Below are positions 1 through 5,581 of a stretch of 5,743 nucleotides of DNA, piece by piece. Below the pieces are notes generated by a model. That model was not told where the DNA came from and searched no databases. It saw only the letters and a list, made by a program, of their open reading frames with translations. The stretch's first letter is position 1; every line of letters begins with the position of its first letter. Position numbers and translations under genes: made by a program. The DNA comes from Planctomycetota bacterium (lineage in GTDB: Bacteria > Planctomycetota > Phycisphaerae > WQYP01), in contig JAJYGE010000393.1 in the NCBI GenBank assembly GCA_021785155.1, forward strand, positions 1-5,743, written 5' to 3'.

Positions 1-750
1 TTGACCAAATAATGCGGCCTGCTGATCGCCGGCAACTCCGGCAATCGGAACCGGTACGCCCAATAAATCCGCGGCGGAGTAACCGAATATTTCAGAACTG
101 GACCGCACCTCCGGCAAAATGGCTCGAGGTATATCCAATAGCGCCAAAAGATCATCATCCCACTGGCCGCTGTGAATATTAAAAAGCATGGTGCGGGAAG
201 CGTTGGAAACGTCCGTGGCATGAACGGCCCCGGCGGTAAGGTTCCAAAGCAACCATGAATCCACCGTGCCAAAGGCCAATTCACCGCGGGCGGCCATGCC
301 CCGAGCGCCGGGGATATGATCAAGAATCCATCGCAACTTGCTGCCGGAAAAATAGGGATCAATTATCAGACCGGTTTTGCGGGCCACAAGGTCAGCATGA
401 CCGGCGGATTTCAGCGATTCACAAAAATCCGCCGTGCGGCGGTCCTGCCAGACAATGGCGTTGTAAATAGGGATACCGGTCCGGCGGTTCCATACCAGTG
501 TTGTTTCCCGCTGGTTGGTAATGCCAATGGCGGCAATGTCGGAAGTGGATATTCCGGCCTGACGCACGGCCTGTCGCGCCGTGGCAAGTTGCGTGCGCCA
601 GATTTCCTGCGGATCATGTTCCACCGATGCAGGCTGGGGAAATATCGGCTCAAGTTCCAATTGCGCCATCGCCAGAGATCGCCCGTTGTGATCAAACACA
701 ATAGCGCGTGAACTGGTGGTTCCCTGATCCAATGCCAGAATCACTTTCAT
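1..750 (-). CDS. glpK: Glycerol kinase, N-terminal 250 residues (runs off the window edge)
   Basis: ATP-dependent phosphorylation of glycerol to sn-glycerol 3-phosphate in the cytoplasm (FGGY sugar kinase family). Reading the minus strand from the ATG at 750 gives 250 open codons up to base 1. The phosphate-binding motif DQGTTSSR is at residues 8-15. NQRETT is at 79-84, so the glycerol-binding Arg and Glu are R81 and E82. PYFSGSK lies at 132-138 with Y133, and [10 protein letters not shown] at 241-250 supplies the catalytic Asp D242. These match E. coli R83/E84/Y135/D245, and the family is about 500 residues long, so roughly half is present. The start is fixed by [15 protein letters not shown], the canonical N-terminus, although the upstream Shine-Dalgarno is weak (GATGGGAATCCG before ATG). 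It appears to be the last visible gene of a minus-strand operon behind the 132-aa gene. No glpF, glpD or glpR is visible. All substrate residues that can be checked are intact, so it should be functional. Confidence 0.96.
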   Translation of the reverse strand, partial: MKVILALDQGTTSSRAIVFDHNGRSLAMAQLELEPIFPQPASVEHDPQEIWRTQLATARQAVRQAGISTSDIAAIGITNQRETTLVWNRRTGIPIYNAIVWQDRRTADFCESLKSAGHADLVARKTGLIIDPYFSGSKLRWILDHIPGARGMAARGELAFGTVDSWLLWNLTAGAVHATDVSNASRTMLFNIHSGQWDDDLLALLDIPRAILPEVRSSSEIFGYSAADLLGVPVPIAGVAGDQQAALFGQ

Positions 751-760
751 CGGATTCCCA

Positions 761-922
761 TCATAGATCGTCAGGCCGCGGCTTAACTCGGCGCGCCCCG
801 CCGGGTGGGCCTGAAATGCCCCGCCTGCTTTGTTGTCGGATCTCGCAGACTCGTCTTTCAGAGTCGGCTCGATCCTCCGCCGCGCATACGGGACATTTCA
901 GACCCATCGCAATCCCGGCCAT
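761..922 (-). CDS. Possible 53-aa ORF with a CPVC zinc-ribbon-like motif
   Basis: This short minus-strand frame fills the gap between the 132-aa gene and glpK. It starts at the ATG at 922, 15 nt after the upstream TAG, and ends in TGA at 761-763, 10 nt before the glpK ATG. An internal ATG at 907 would give 48 residues starting [13 protein letters not shown] Cys-Pro-x-Cys pair so close to the N-terminus recalls zinc ribbons such as NrdR, but the second Cys pair is absent and the rest is a basic, Gly/Pro/Arg-rich tail. A GGAG lies 12 nt before ATG 922, overlapping the upstream stop codon, so translational coupling is possible. It could be a real small protein, a frameshifted remnant of a longer zinc protein, or chance. 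Evidence is limited to tight spacing and the motif. Confidence 0.28.
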   Translation of the reverse strand: MAGIAMGLKCPVCAAEDRADSERRVCEIRQQSRRGISGPPGGARRVKPRPDDL

Positions 923-937
923 TACTTGGACAGACTC

Positions 938-1336
938 CTAAGCGGGAACTGCCGCTGATTTTTCCACCACAAACTCCGGCCAATCGGCATTATCCCAACC
1001 CACGCGGCTGCCTACCGGGTAATCTGTCGCCTGCTGCTGCCGCGGTAACTGCACGGCGGTTTCATACGCGGTCTGAACAATCAGCGAATTTTCGGTGGCG
1101 TTCTGCTGCAATACCAACCCCTGCATTCGCCGTGGTCGGCCAAAAAGCGGCTCAACATAATTCCCGCCTTGACTGACCGCTTCAATTTTTCGGGCTGGCG
1201 CATGAATGCTTCCCGAAATGCGTTTGCCGACAACCAAATCCGCAGCCGACGAACACCGGAAAGTGTTGCGGTAATTCGCGTTGGGCGTTTTCAGCGTGAC
1301 CAGATCGTTTTCAATACTCTCAACAATAAATTTCAT
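938..1336 (-). CDS. Conserved-looking 132-aa protein of unknown function with two similar beta-rich halves
   Basis: I do not recognise a named family. The start at ATG 1336 is chosen over the longer frame from 1447 because GGAG sits 8 nt upstream of it and a strong promoter (-10 at 1361-1366) lies between the two. The protein is soluble with no signal peptide. It starts MKFIVESIENDLVTLKT and carries a central motif, HAPARK (46-51) ... YVEPLFGRPRRMQG (60-73), that I associate loosely with planctomycete hypothetical proteins. Residues 1-44 and about 71-115 share a pattern: a Val/Leu-rich strand pair, a spacer, then VGKRISG or VGSRVGW. This suggests two small beta-barrel units, OB- or SH3-like (inference). 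The basic GRPRR linker could bind nucleic acid or phosphate. It heads the cluster that leads to glpK, but nothing in it directly indicates a role in glycerol use. It ends in TAG at 938-940. Confidence 0.82.
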   Translation of the reverse strand: MKFIVESIENDLVTLKTPNANYRNTFRCSSAADLVVGKRISGSIHAPARKIEAVSQGGNYVEPLFGRPRRMQGLVLQQNATENSLIVQTAYETAVQLPRQQQATDYPVGSRVGWDNADWPEFVVEKSAAVPA

Positions 1337-1360
1337 TAAGCATACTCCAATATCAAAGGA

Positions 1361-1389
1361 ATTATAAGCCCGAAGCTCCCGGCGGCCAA
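1361..1389 (-). promoter_or_regulatory. Sigma70-like promoter for the 132-aa gene / glpK cluster
   Basis: On the minus strand TTGGCC (1384-1389, 4 of 6 bases of TTGACA) is followed after exactly 17 nt by a perfect TATAAT (1361-1366). Transcription would start near 1354, giving a leader of about 18 nt that still includes the GGAG Shine-Dalgarno sequence of the ATG at 1336. The arrangement excludes the upstream in-frame start at 1447. No other promoter of comparable quality was seen before glpK, so it probably serves the whole minus-strand cluster. Confidence 0.7.
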
Positions 1390-1453
1390 TGGGCAACGGG
1401 ATATTCGCTGCGGGATGCAATGGCACAGCGGCTTGCTTTCGCAACATTGCCGG

Positions 1454-1480
1454 TTACACTCCTATGCTTGGAGTTTGTAA
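1454..1480. repeat. Imperfect inverted repeat in the divergent intergenic region
   Basis: The arms are TTAC+ACTCC (1454-1462) and GGAGT+TT+GTAA (1470-1480). Nine positions pair, with a two-base bulge and a 7-nt centre TATGCTT. It lies between the minus-strand promoter (1361-1389) and the plus-strand acyltransferase gene at 1610, a natural place for an operator controlling either gene. It is not followed by a T-run on either strand, so a terminator is unlikely. The overlapping TAATAT (1478-1483) could be a -10 for the plus-strand gene, but no acceptable -35 lies at the right distance. Function is inferred from position only. Confidence 0.4.
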
Positions 1481-1609
1481 TATTAGCTTCCCGGCTCATC
1501 AGCAACTCATAGCTCACCCGGGGATGAAAAATTTTGGCCGTTTCGCCTGGCGTCCGCCTGAGAATGCCCACGGTGAAACATAACGCTTATCCTGATCGGG
1601 ATACACAAC

Positions 1610-2905
1610 ATGAACGCACCGTCGGAAATCAAACTCAATACAGGTTCAACTCAACGGCTGGTATCGCTTGATGCCTTGCGTGGCTTTGACATGTTCTGGA
1701 TCATCGGCGCTGATTCACTGGTTTATGCCCTGCATAGATTAAGCCCCAACAAATTTACCAGCTTTCTGATGTATGAACTTTCCCACTCGCTATGGGCCGG
1801 TCTTCATTTTTATGATCTGATATTTCCCTTGTTTGTTTTCATGGCCGGCGTATCACTGGTATTTTCATTAACTAAAACCATTCAACGCTCTGGCCGCGGG
1901 CAGGCCGTCAAACGTATTGTCAGCCGCAGCGTACTGTTGTTTCTCCTGGGGATTTTTTATTACGGCGGACTTTCGCACAGTTGGCCGGATATTCGCCTGA
2001 TGGGGGTACTCAACCGCATCGCCCTGGCCTATTTTTTTACCGGCTTGCTTTTCTGTTTTTTTCCACCGCGGGTTCTGGCCGGCGTTTGCATCGCCCTGCT
2101 GCTGGGCTACTGGGCCTTGATGGCCTATATTCCGGTTCGCAATATTCAACTTACCACCAGCGGCCTGGTACACGCCGCCCAACAGCGTGGCGACGCGCAG
2201 GCGGTGGCCGCGCTGGAAGCGCCGGGTAATGCATCAACGATTAAAAACAGCCCGGCCTGGGCCGCAGCGGAAAAACTTTTTTACGCCACCCACAGCTACG
2301 TCACAGGTAAATATCGGCGGGGTCTGAACGTCTGCAATCAATTTGATTTTCAGTATCTTCCCGGCTGGAAATGGTACACCTACTGGGACCCGGAAGGCTG
2401 TTTAAGCACCATTCCCGCCATTGCCACCTGCCTGCTGGGCGTTTTCGCCGGCTTGCTGTTATCCGATACCGGCAGCAGCGATAAACGCAAACTTATCATT
2501 CTGTTCGTGGGCGGTCTGCTTTTGGTGGCTCTGGGATGGTCATGGGGCCTGGAATTTCCCGTCATTAAGAAAATCTGGACTTCTTCTTATGTGCTGGTGG
2601 TGGGCGGATATAGCGCGTTGCTGCTGGGGACGTTTTATCTGGTTGTGGATGTGTGGAAATTTCAGAGCTGGTGTCGGCCATTTATCTGGATCGGCATGAA
2701 TCCGCTGACCATTTATCTCGCGGATAATATCCTCGGCGAATTTACAACACCGGCCAAACGATTTGTCGGCGGAAATGTCAAAATATTTCTCGATACTCAC
2801 ATCGCCCCCGGCCTGGGCGAACTGCTGATCTGCCTGACCGGCCTGCTGCTGGCATTTACTCTGGCCCGGTTCCTCTATGAGCGAAAAATCTTCATCCGCT
2901 TATAG
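1610..2905 (+). CDS. Membrane acyltransferase of the heparan-alpha-glucosaminide N-acetyltransferase / NagX / DUF5009 group
   Basis: This 431-aa polytopic membrane protein probably passes an acetyl group from cytoplasmic acetyl-CoA across the membrane to an amino sugar or glycan; the substrate is unknown. The N-terminus has the family hallmark RLVSLDALRGFDMFWIIGAD (16-35). Then come H59-SLWAGLHFYDLIFPLFVFMAGVS, with H59 aligning by eye to the catalytic His of human HGSNAT (H269), and IRLMGVLNRIAL (128-139). A long polar loop at about 178-258 precedes YWDPEGCLSTIPAIATCLLG (258-277), another signature, and the C-terminal half has IWIGMNPLTIYLADNI (359-374). About ten hydrophobic segments are visible, for example 68-88, 105-121, 135-172, 267-285, 294-310, 327-348 and 403-422. 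The start ATG has only a weak GGGA 8 nt upstream. Length and motifs are complete, so it looks intact. It stands alone, divergent from the glpK cluster. In this phylum such genes often accompany glycan breakdown or cell-envelope work (established for the family only in general terms). Confidence 0.9.
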   Translation: MNAPSEIKLNTGSTQRLVSLDALRGFDMFWIIGADSLVYALHRLSPNKFTSFLMYELSHSLWAGLHFYDLIFPLFVFMAGVSLVFSLTKTIQRSGRGQAVKRIVSRSVLLFLLGIFYYGGLSHSWPDIRLMGVLNRIALAYFFTGLLFCFFPPRVLAGVCIALLLGYWALMAYIPVRNIQLTTSGLVHAAQQRGDAQAVAALEAPGNASTIKNSPAWAAAEKLFYATHSYVTGKYRRGLNVCNQFDFQYLPGWKWYTYWDPEGCLSTIPAIATCLLGVFAGLLLSDTGSSDKRKLIILFVGGLLLVALGWSWGLEFPVIKKIWTSSYVLVVGGYSALLLGTFYLVVDVWKFQSWCRPFIWIGMNPLTIYLADNILGEFTTPAKRFVGGNVKIFLDTHIAPGLGELLICLTGLLLAFTLARFLYERKIFIRL

Positions 2906-2910
2906 CACCG

Positions 2911-2968
2911 CCGCCGTTGCCTGCGAACCGTGTGCTATTTGACCATGGCTTCTGGTCGATAACGGCGG
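2911..2968 (+). terminator. Nested inverted repeat just behind the acyltransferase gene
   Basis: Outer arms CCGCCGTT (2911-2918) and AACGGCGG (2961-2968) enclose a second hairpin, GACCA (2941-2945) with TGGTC (2953-2957) and a 7-nt loop. It begins 6 nt after the TAG of the acyltransferase gene, so it could stabilise or end that transcript. It could also serve the minus-strand remnant converging from the other side. There is no T-run after the stem, so it is not a classical intrinsic terminator. Confidence 0.35.
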
Positions 2969-3003
2969 ATTTGCGGATCATCGTTGCCGGGGGCCGCTTT
3001 GAG

Positions 3004-3405
3004 TCAGACGGTGGAGAGGAAAGCGTTGGAACGTTCGGCGGTAGTCTGGTAGAGGTGCCACCACGGCCAGTTGCCGGCGAGCTTTACCACCACCCGGCGC
3101 GTGCTTTGAATCACCGTGGCCGCCACCTTGATCACCATGCTGCGCCAGGTACATGGCTGCCCCCTCCGCAAGACCTTCGGCAAGCTTGCGTGGTCACGCG
3201 GTGCGTTGAGCAGGTTCATGGCTGCGGTGTGTAAAATCAGTCGGAAGAAGTTGGCTTTGAAGCGGTGACAGGAGAGGCGATCCATTTTCAGGCCGTTTTT
3301 GAGTTCATCCATGCGTTGCTCACTTTCGCCCCGCTGAACGTAACCGTCGTACTCACGCCGGCCATCGGCGGCGGAGGTCACACCGGGGCGAAAGACGCTT
3401 TGGGA
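3004..3405 (-). pseudogene. C-terminal remnant of an IS4-superfamily (IS1380-like) transposase
   Basis: About 133 codons are open between a TGA at 3406-3408 and the terminal TGA at 3004-3006. The segment carries YVQRGESEQRMDELK, which fits the Y-(2)-R-(3)-E-(6)-K signature of IS4-like DDE transposases exactly. E is the third catalytic acid. It is followed by DRLSCHRFKANFFRLILHTA, the stretch I associate with IS1380-family transposases. After a further 70 or so residues it ends naturally (WWHLYQTTAERSNAF). The N-terminal two thirds, with the two catalytic Asp residues, is absent: upstream of 3405 no transposase-like sequence appears in any minus-strand frame. The nominal GTG at 3381 is only the first start-like codon in an open remnant and has no initiation signals. 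No terminal inverted repeats or target duplication were found. It is non-functional on its own. Transposase identity is sure; the exact IS family is less so. Confidence 0.85.
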
Positions 3406-3511
3406 TCACCTCTGCGCATGGTACGGGCTTCTCGGAACGACCATTACCGTCGGCACATTCCGGTATGGTCTGCACGCCGCGCCGGGCTGGTGGTTTTTCG
3501 GCATGAAGTGA
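3344..3511 (+). pseudogene. Possible C-terminal fragment of another protein, abutting the transposase remnant
   Basis: This plus-strand frame is open after TAA 3341-3343 and ends in TGA 3509-3511. Its last 38 or so codons read like real protein: TLWDHLCAWYGLLGTTITV, then GTFRYGLHAAPGWWFFGMK. They are rich in Trp, Tyr, Phe and Gly and partly hydrophobic. The part before about 3385 lies antisense to the transposase remnant and is probably meaningless. The picture fits a gene whose front was replaced or deleted when the insertion sequence arrived or decayed. I do not recognise the family. The antisense frame (GHFMPKNHQPGAACRPYRN) is an alternative reading, but it looks less protein-like. Confidence 0.28.
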
Positions 3512-3543
3512 CCTCGCCGTAACCCAATCCCCCAGAAAGTGGA

Positions 3544-3622
3544 GGATGTCATCCTGGCGGAATTCCGCGAGATTTGATGTTGCATCGCTAAGTCGCCCGC
3601 CACCGGTGGATTAAATCCACCG
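3544..3622. repeat. Cluster of three perfect palindromes, including a REP-like 19-mer
   Basis: Three symmetric elements lie within 79 bp: GGATG-T-CATCC (3544-3554), GCGGAATTCCGC (3557-3568) and CGGTGGATT-A-AATCCACCG (3604-3622). The last is the longest and strongest, with 9-bp arms around one base, and resembles short extragenic palindromes that recur in some genomes. None is followed by a T-run. It lies between the transposase remnant and the next transcription unit, a typical place for REP-like elements. Whether it recurs elsewhere cannot be seen from this window. Confidence 0.55.
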
Positions 3623-3641
3623 ACTAACATTACGGAGAGGT

Positions 3642-3731
3642 ATGTTCGGTGCCGCCTGGAAATATTGGCGTGACCTGACACTATGGGCTGGCGGGGGAAC
3701 GCTTTTTCAGGGTTTGGGCAAAACCTTATAA
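3642..3731 (+). CDS. Possible 29-aa small ORF with its own ribosome binding site
   Basis: The ATG at 3642 is preceded immediately by GGAGAGGT (spacing 4 nt from GGAG, on the short side). The product starts MFGAAWKYWRDLTLWAGGGT and ends FQGLGKTL. It has an aromatic, basic-acidic front and a small hydrophobic patch, suggesting a membrane-surface peptide or the N-terminus of a truncated protein (inference). The stop TAA (3729-3731) overlaps the ATG of the next small frame by one base and falls inside a TATAAT sequence, so the ORF and the promoter reading compete for the same bases. No family is recognised. Support is one Shine-Dalgarno sequence and a non-random-looking composition. Confidence 0.3.
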   Translation: MFGAAWKYWRDLTLWAGGGTLFQGLGKTL

Positions 3732-3732
3732 T
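3704..3732 (+). promoter_or_regulatory. Sigma70-like promoter for the 567-aa membrane protein operon
   Basis: TTTTCA (3704-3709, 4 of 6 bases of TTGACA) is separated by 17 nt from a perfect TATAAT (3727-3732). Transcription would start near 3739, giving a leader of about 113 nt before ATG 3852. It is the only promoter-like sequence of this quality upstream of the operon. It overlaps the end of the 29-aa ORF. Confidence 0.55.
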
Positions 3733-3859
3733 GTGGGCCGTCCGCTGGTCGGGAGAGGGTGCGAATGGGCGCACGAATAAAATACGGCAGTATTTCGGCA
3801 AATCCATTATCATAGAAGAACTTGGAACGGTGCAGCGAGGCGTTAAGTACGATGGGTGA
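3731..3859 (+). CDS. Possible 42-aa small ORF coupled to the membrane protein gene
   Basis: The frame starts at ATG 3731, in a TAATG overlap with the preceding 29-aa ORF, and ends in TGA 3857-3859. It therefore overlaps the ATG of the 567-aa gene (3852) by 8 nt. The product starts MWAVRWSGEGANGRTNK, is basic at the front, and has an IIIEE stretch. There is no Shine-Dalgarno sequence of its own; expression would depend on re-initiation after the preceding stop. It could equally be a chance open frame in an untranslated leader, since two small hairpins fall inside it. No family is recognised. Confidence 0.2.
   Translation: MWAVRWSGEGANGRTNKIRQYFGKSIIIEELGTVQRGVKYDG
3759..3795 (+). other. Two adjacent small hairpins in the leader of the membrane protein operon
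   Basis: GTGCG-AATGGG-CGCAC (3759-3774) is followed five bases later by AAATAC-GGCA-GTATTT (3780-3795). Both lie between the putative transcription start near 3739 and the start codon at 3852. Stems of 5 and 6 bp are modest. They do not cover the ribosome binding site (GAGG, 3837-3840), so a direct switch is not evident. This could be a leader regulatory structure or chance. Confidence 0.3.
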
Positions 3860-5555
3860 TCCAATACGGACCAGTGAAGAAACAATTTACCAGAACTTTA
3901 CGCTGGAAAATGTGAAGTTCGGCTCCATATTTGAATTCAGCGCCTTATTCCGGGCCTTCCGCATGGCCATTCAGCCAGCGTGCATGGTCGCAGCGTTGCT
4001 GGCGATTCTGGTGATTTATTGTGCGGGAAGAACCTTTGATGTTATGTGGAGTTATCAGGTAATGCCGGGAGAAATCACCGCGTTTGATTCTCCAATTCCG
4101 GGATATTACGATGATCTGCTGAAGCAAAATCGAATCAGTCGGACGCAGGCGATCATGGACTTGTTGCAGAGCGTGGAGCCACAATTAAGCCTGGCGCAGA
4201 CTGATGCGCTGGCGGAGAACCCCGGAGCGGCTTATGGAGCGATCAAAGCGGTATATGAGCGGCAGTTTATCCAGGCGGTTCATGCGGCCAGGCAGGCGGG
4301 CGCGAGTTCCGCGATGGTGAATCAATCCCGTCGACAGGCCACGTTTAAGCTGTTAAACCAAATGCGGCAGCTTAAATCCATGGTTGGGCGCGGCGTTTTT
4401 TCCGCCTTGATGCGATATGAAATCAGAGAATTTCATCTGCTGGTGAATAATACGGCGGCAATGTTGCGATTGGCACCGATGCAAGCCGCCAATGGAGAAT
4501 CCGATCAGGCGGTGGTGCAGGTGGGAACGGGGATTTTGCCGACGGGCCGCCATGGCCTGTGGGAAAATAATTCGATAACCGGCTGTCTGGCGAATATGTC
4601 TATCACCGGGCCGACGTGGTTGATTACCGGTGCGGCCCCGGTTCGGGCTGTCGGTGCGGCCCATGGCGCGGGATTATTGTTTCGACGTTTATTTTATATC
4701 TTAAGCGTGCTGGTACTGGTGATTATAAGCATGCTGGCAACGGCTTTGGCTGGCGCGATGATATGCCGGCAGACGGCACTGGAGTTTGCCGGGAAGCGTC
4801 CCACATTCTCGGCCAATATCGCATTTACTGTTTCGCATCTTGGTTCGTTTATTAAAGCCCCGATGCTGCCATTTATCACGATTTTGGGAACCGGACTGGC
4901 GTTGACAATTTTATCATTTGTCGGGGCGATTCCATTTCTGGGGGAGATTTTTATTGGGGCGATATTTATCGTTTTTCTGATTCTCGGTTTTATTATCATG
5001 CTCATGGCGCTGGGAATCATCGGCGGGTTTAACCTGATTTATCCGACGCTGGCGGTGGAAGGATCAGATTCCTTTGACGCGATAAGTCGAAGTTTCAGCT
5101 ACGTGTACGCGCGCCCCTGGCGGATGTTGTTTTACACCCTGCTGCTGCTGGTATATGGCGCGACGACCTATTTGTTTTTATCGTTTGCGATGTATGTGCT
5201 GCTGGCGGGCGTGCATGTATTTGTCGGCTGGGGCATGACATTGTTTGGCGTACTGCATGGCTGGAATACCGGCGGCGGAAAACTCGATGCGATGTGGCAG
5301 CCGCCGCGGTTCGGTGAATTAATAGCGCCCATTAACTGGTGGGCGATGAACTGGTCGGAAACGATCGGGGCGATGTTTATGTATTTCTGGCTGTTTCTGG
5401 CGGTGACGCTGCTGGGGGCTTATGTGATAAGTTATTATTTTGCGAGCAACACGATTTTATATCTGCTGCTGCGGCGAAGCGTGGACGGACAGGGCCTGAA
5501 TGAAATTTTCCCCGATGAGCCGGAAGGGGCTGCGACCAATTCGGGAAAGCCCTGA
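3852..5555 (+). CDS. 567-aa polytopic membrane protein of unknown function with a large domain between TM1 and TM2
   Basis: No named family is recognised. ATG 3852 is preferred (GAGG 11 nt upstream) over an in-frame TTG at 3822, which lacks a clear Shine-Dalgarno sequence. Residues 1-38 are probably cytoplasmic. TM1 is about 40-58. Residues 59-278 form one long mostly helical, Ala/Gln-rich, otherwise polar domain, with helices apparent at 96-145 and 152-205. After it come hydrophobic segments at about 279-302, 336-358, 363-390, 425-450, 452-468 and 507-535, and a short polar tail. Between the fourth and fifth segments lies EGSDSFDAISRSFSYVYARP (403-422), a well-ordered motif that I recall from planctomycete membrane proteins with repeated glycerophosphodiester-type or DUF-like integral domains; the biochemical role is unknown. 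The following gene starts 26 bp later, so the two are probably co-transcribed, which hints at a link to peptide breakdown or export. The frame is uninterrupted and codon use looks like the neighbours. Confidence 0.88.
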   Translation: MGDPIRTSEETIYQNFTLENVKFGSIFEFSALFRAFRMAIQPACMVAALLAILVIYCAGRTFDVMWSYQVMPGEITAFDSPIPGYYDDLLKQNRISRTQAIMDLLQSVEPQLSLAQTDALAENPGAAYGAIKAVYERQFIQAVHAARQAGASSAMVNQSRRQATFKLLNQMRQLKSMVGRGVFSALMRYEIREFHLLVNNTAAMLRLAPMQAANGESDQAVVQVGTGILPTGRHGLWENNSITGCLANMSITGPTWLITGAAPVRAVGAAHGAGLLFRRLFYILSVLVLVIISMLATALAGAMICRQTALEFAGKRPTFSANIAFTVSHLGSFIKAPMLPFITILGTGLALTILSFVGAIPFLGEIFIGAIFIVFLILGFIIMLMALGIIGGFNLIYPTLAVEGSDSFDAISRSFSYVYARPWRMLFYTLLLLVYGATTYLFLSFAMYVLLAGVHVFVGWGMTLFGVLHGWNTGGGKLDAMWQPPRFGELIAPINWWAMNWSETIGAMFMYFWLFLAVTLLGAYVISYYFASNTILYLLLRRSVDGQGLNEIFPDEPEGAATNSGKP

Positions 5556-5581
5556 TCCAGCGGCAGTAAAGGAACGATATT

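Noticed and set aside
316..711. 131-aa plus-strand frame over glpK
   Set aside because: It is antisense to clear glycerol kinase coding sequence with all family motifs.
1337..1447. 37-residue N-terminal extension of the 132-aa protein
   Set aside because: The extension lies upstream of and across the promoter, while the internal ATG at 1336 has a good Shine-Dalgarno sequence.
1362..1571. 69-aa minus-strand frame upstream of the 132-aa gene
   Set aside because: It covers the strong promoter at 1361-1389 and its product shows no protein-like pattern; it is a chance frame in the intergenic region.
2917..3234. 105-aa plus-strand frame antisense to the transposase remnant
   Set aside because: It mirrors the transposase codons on the other strand, and its sequence is low-quality and His/Arg-rich without motifs.
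3822..3851. TTG start adding 10 residues to the 567-aa protein
   Set aside because: No clear ribosome site precedes it, whereas ATG 3852 has GAGG upstream; it is not excluded but is less likely.
3406..3885. 159-aa minus-strand frame across the palindromes and the start of the membrane protein gene
   Set aside because: It runs through the palindrome cluster and a plus-strand promoter, has no Shine-Dalgarno support, has an unconvincing composition, and overlaps the start of a solid gene.
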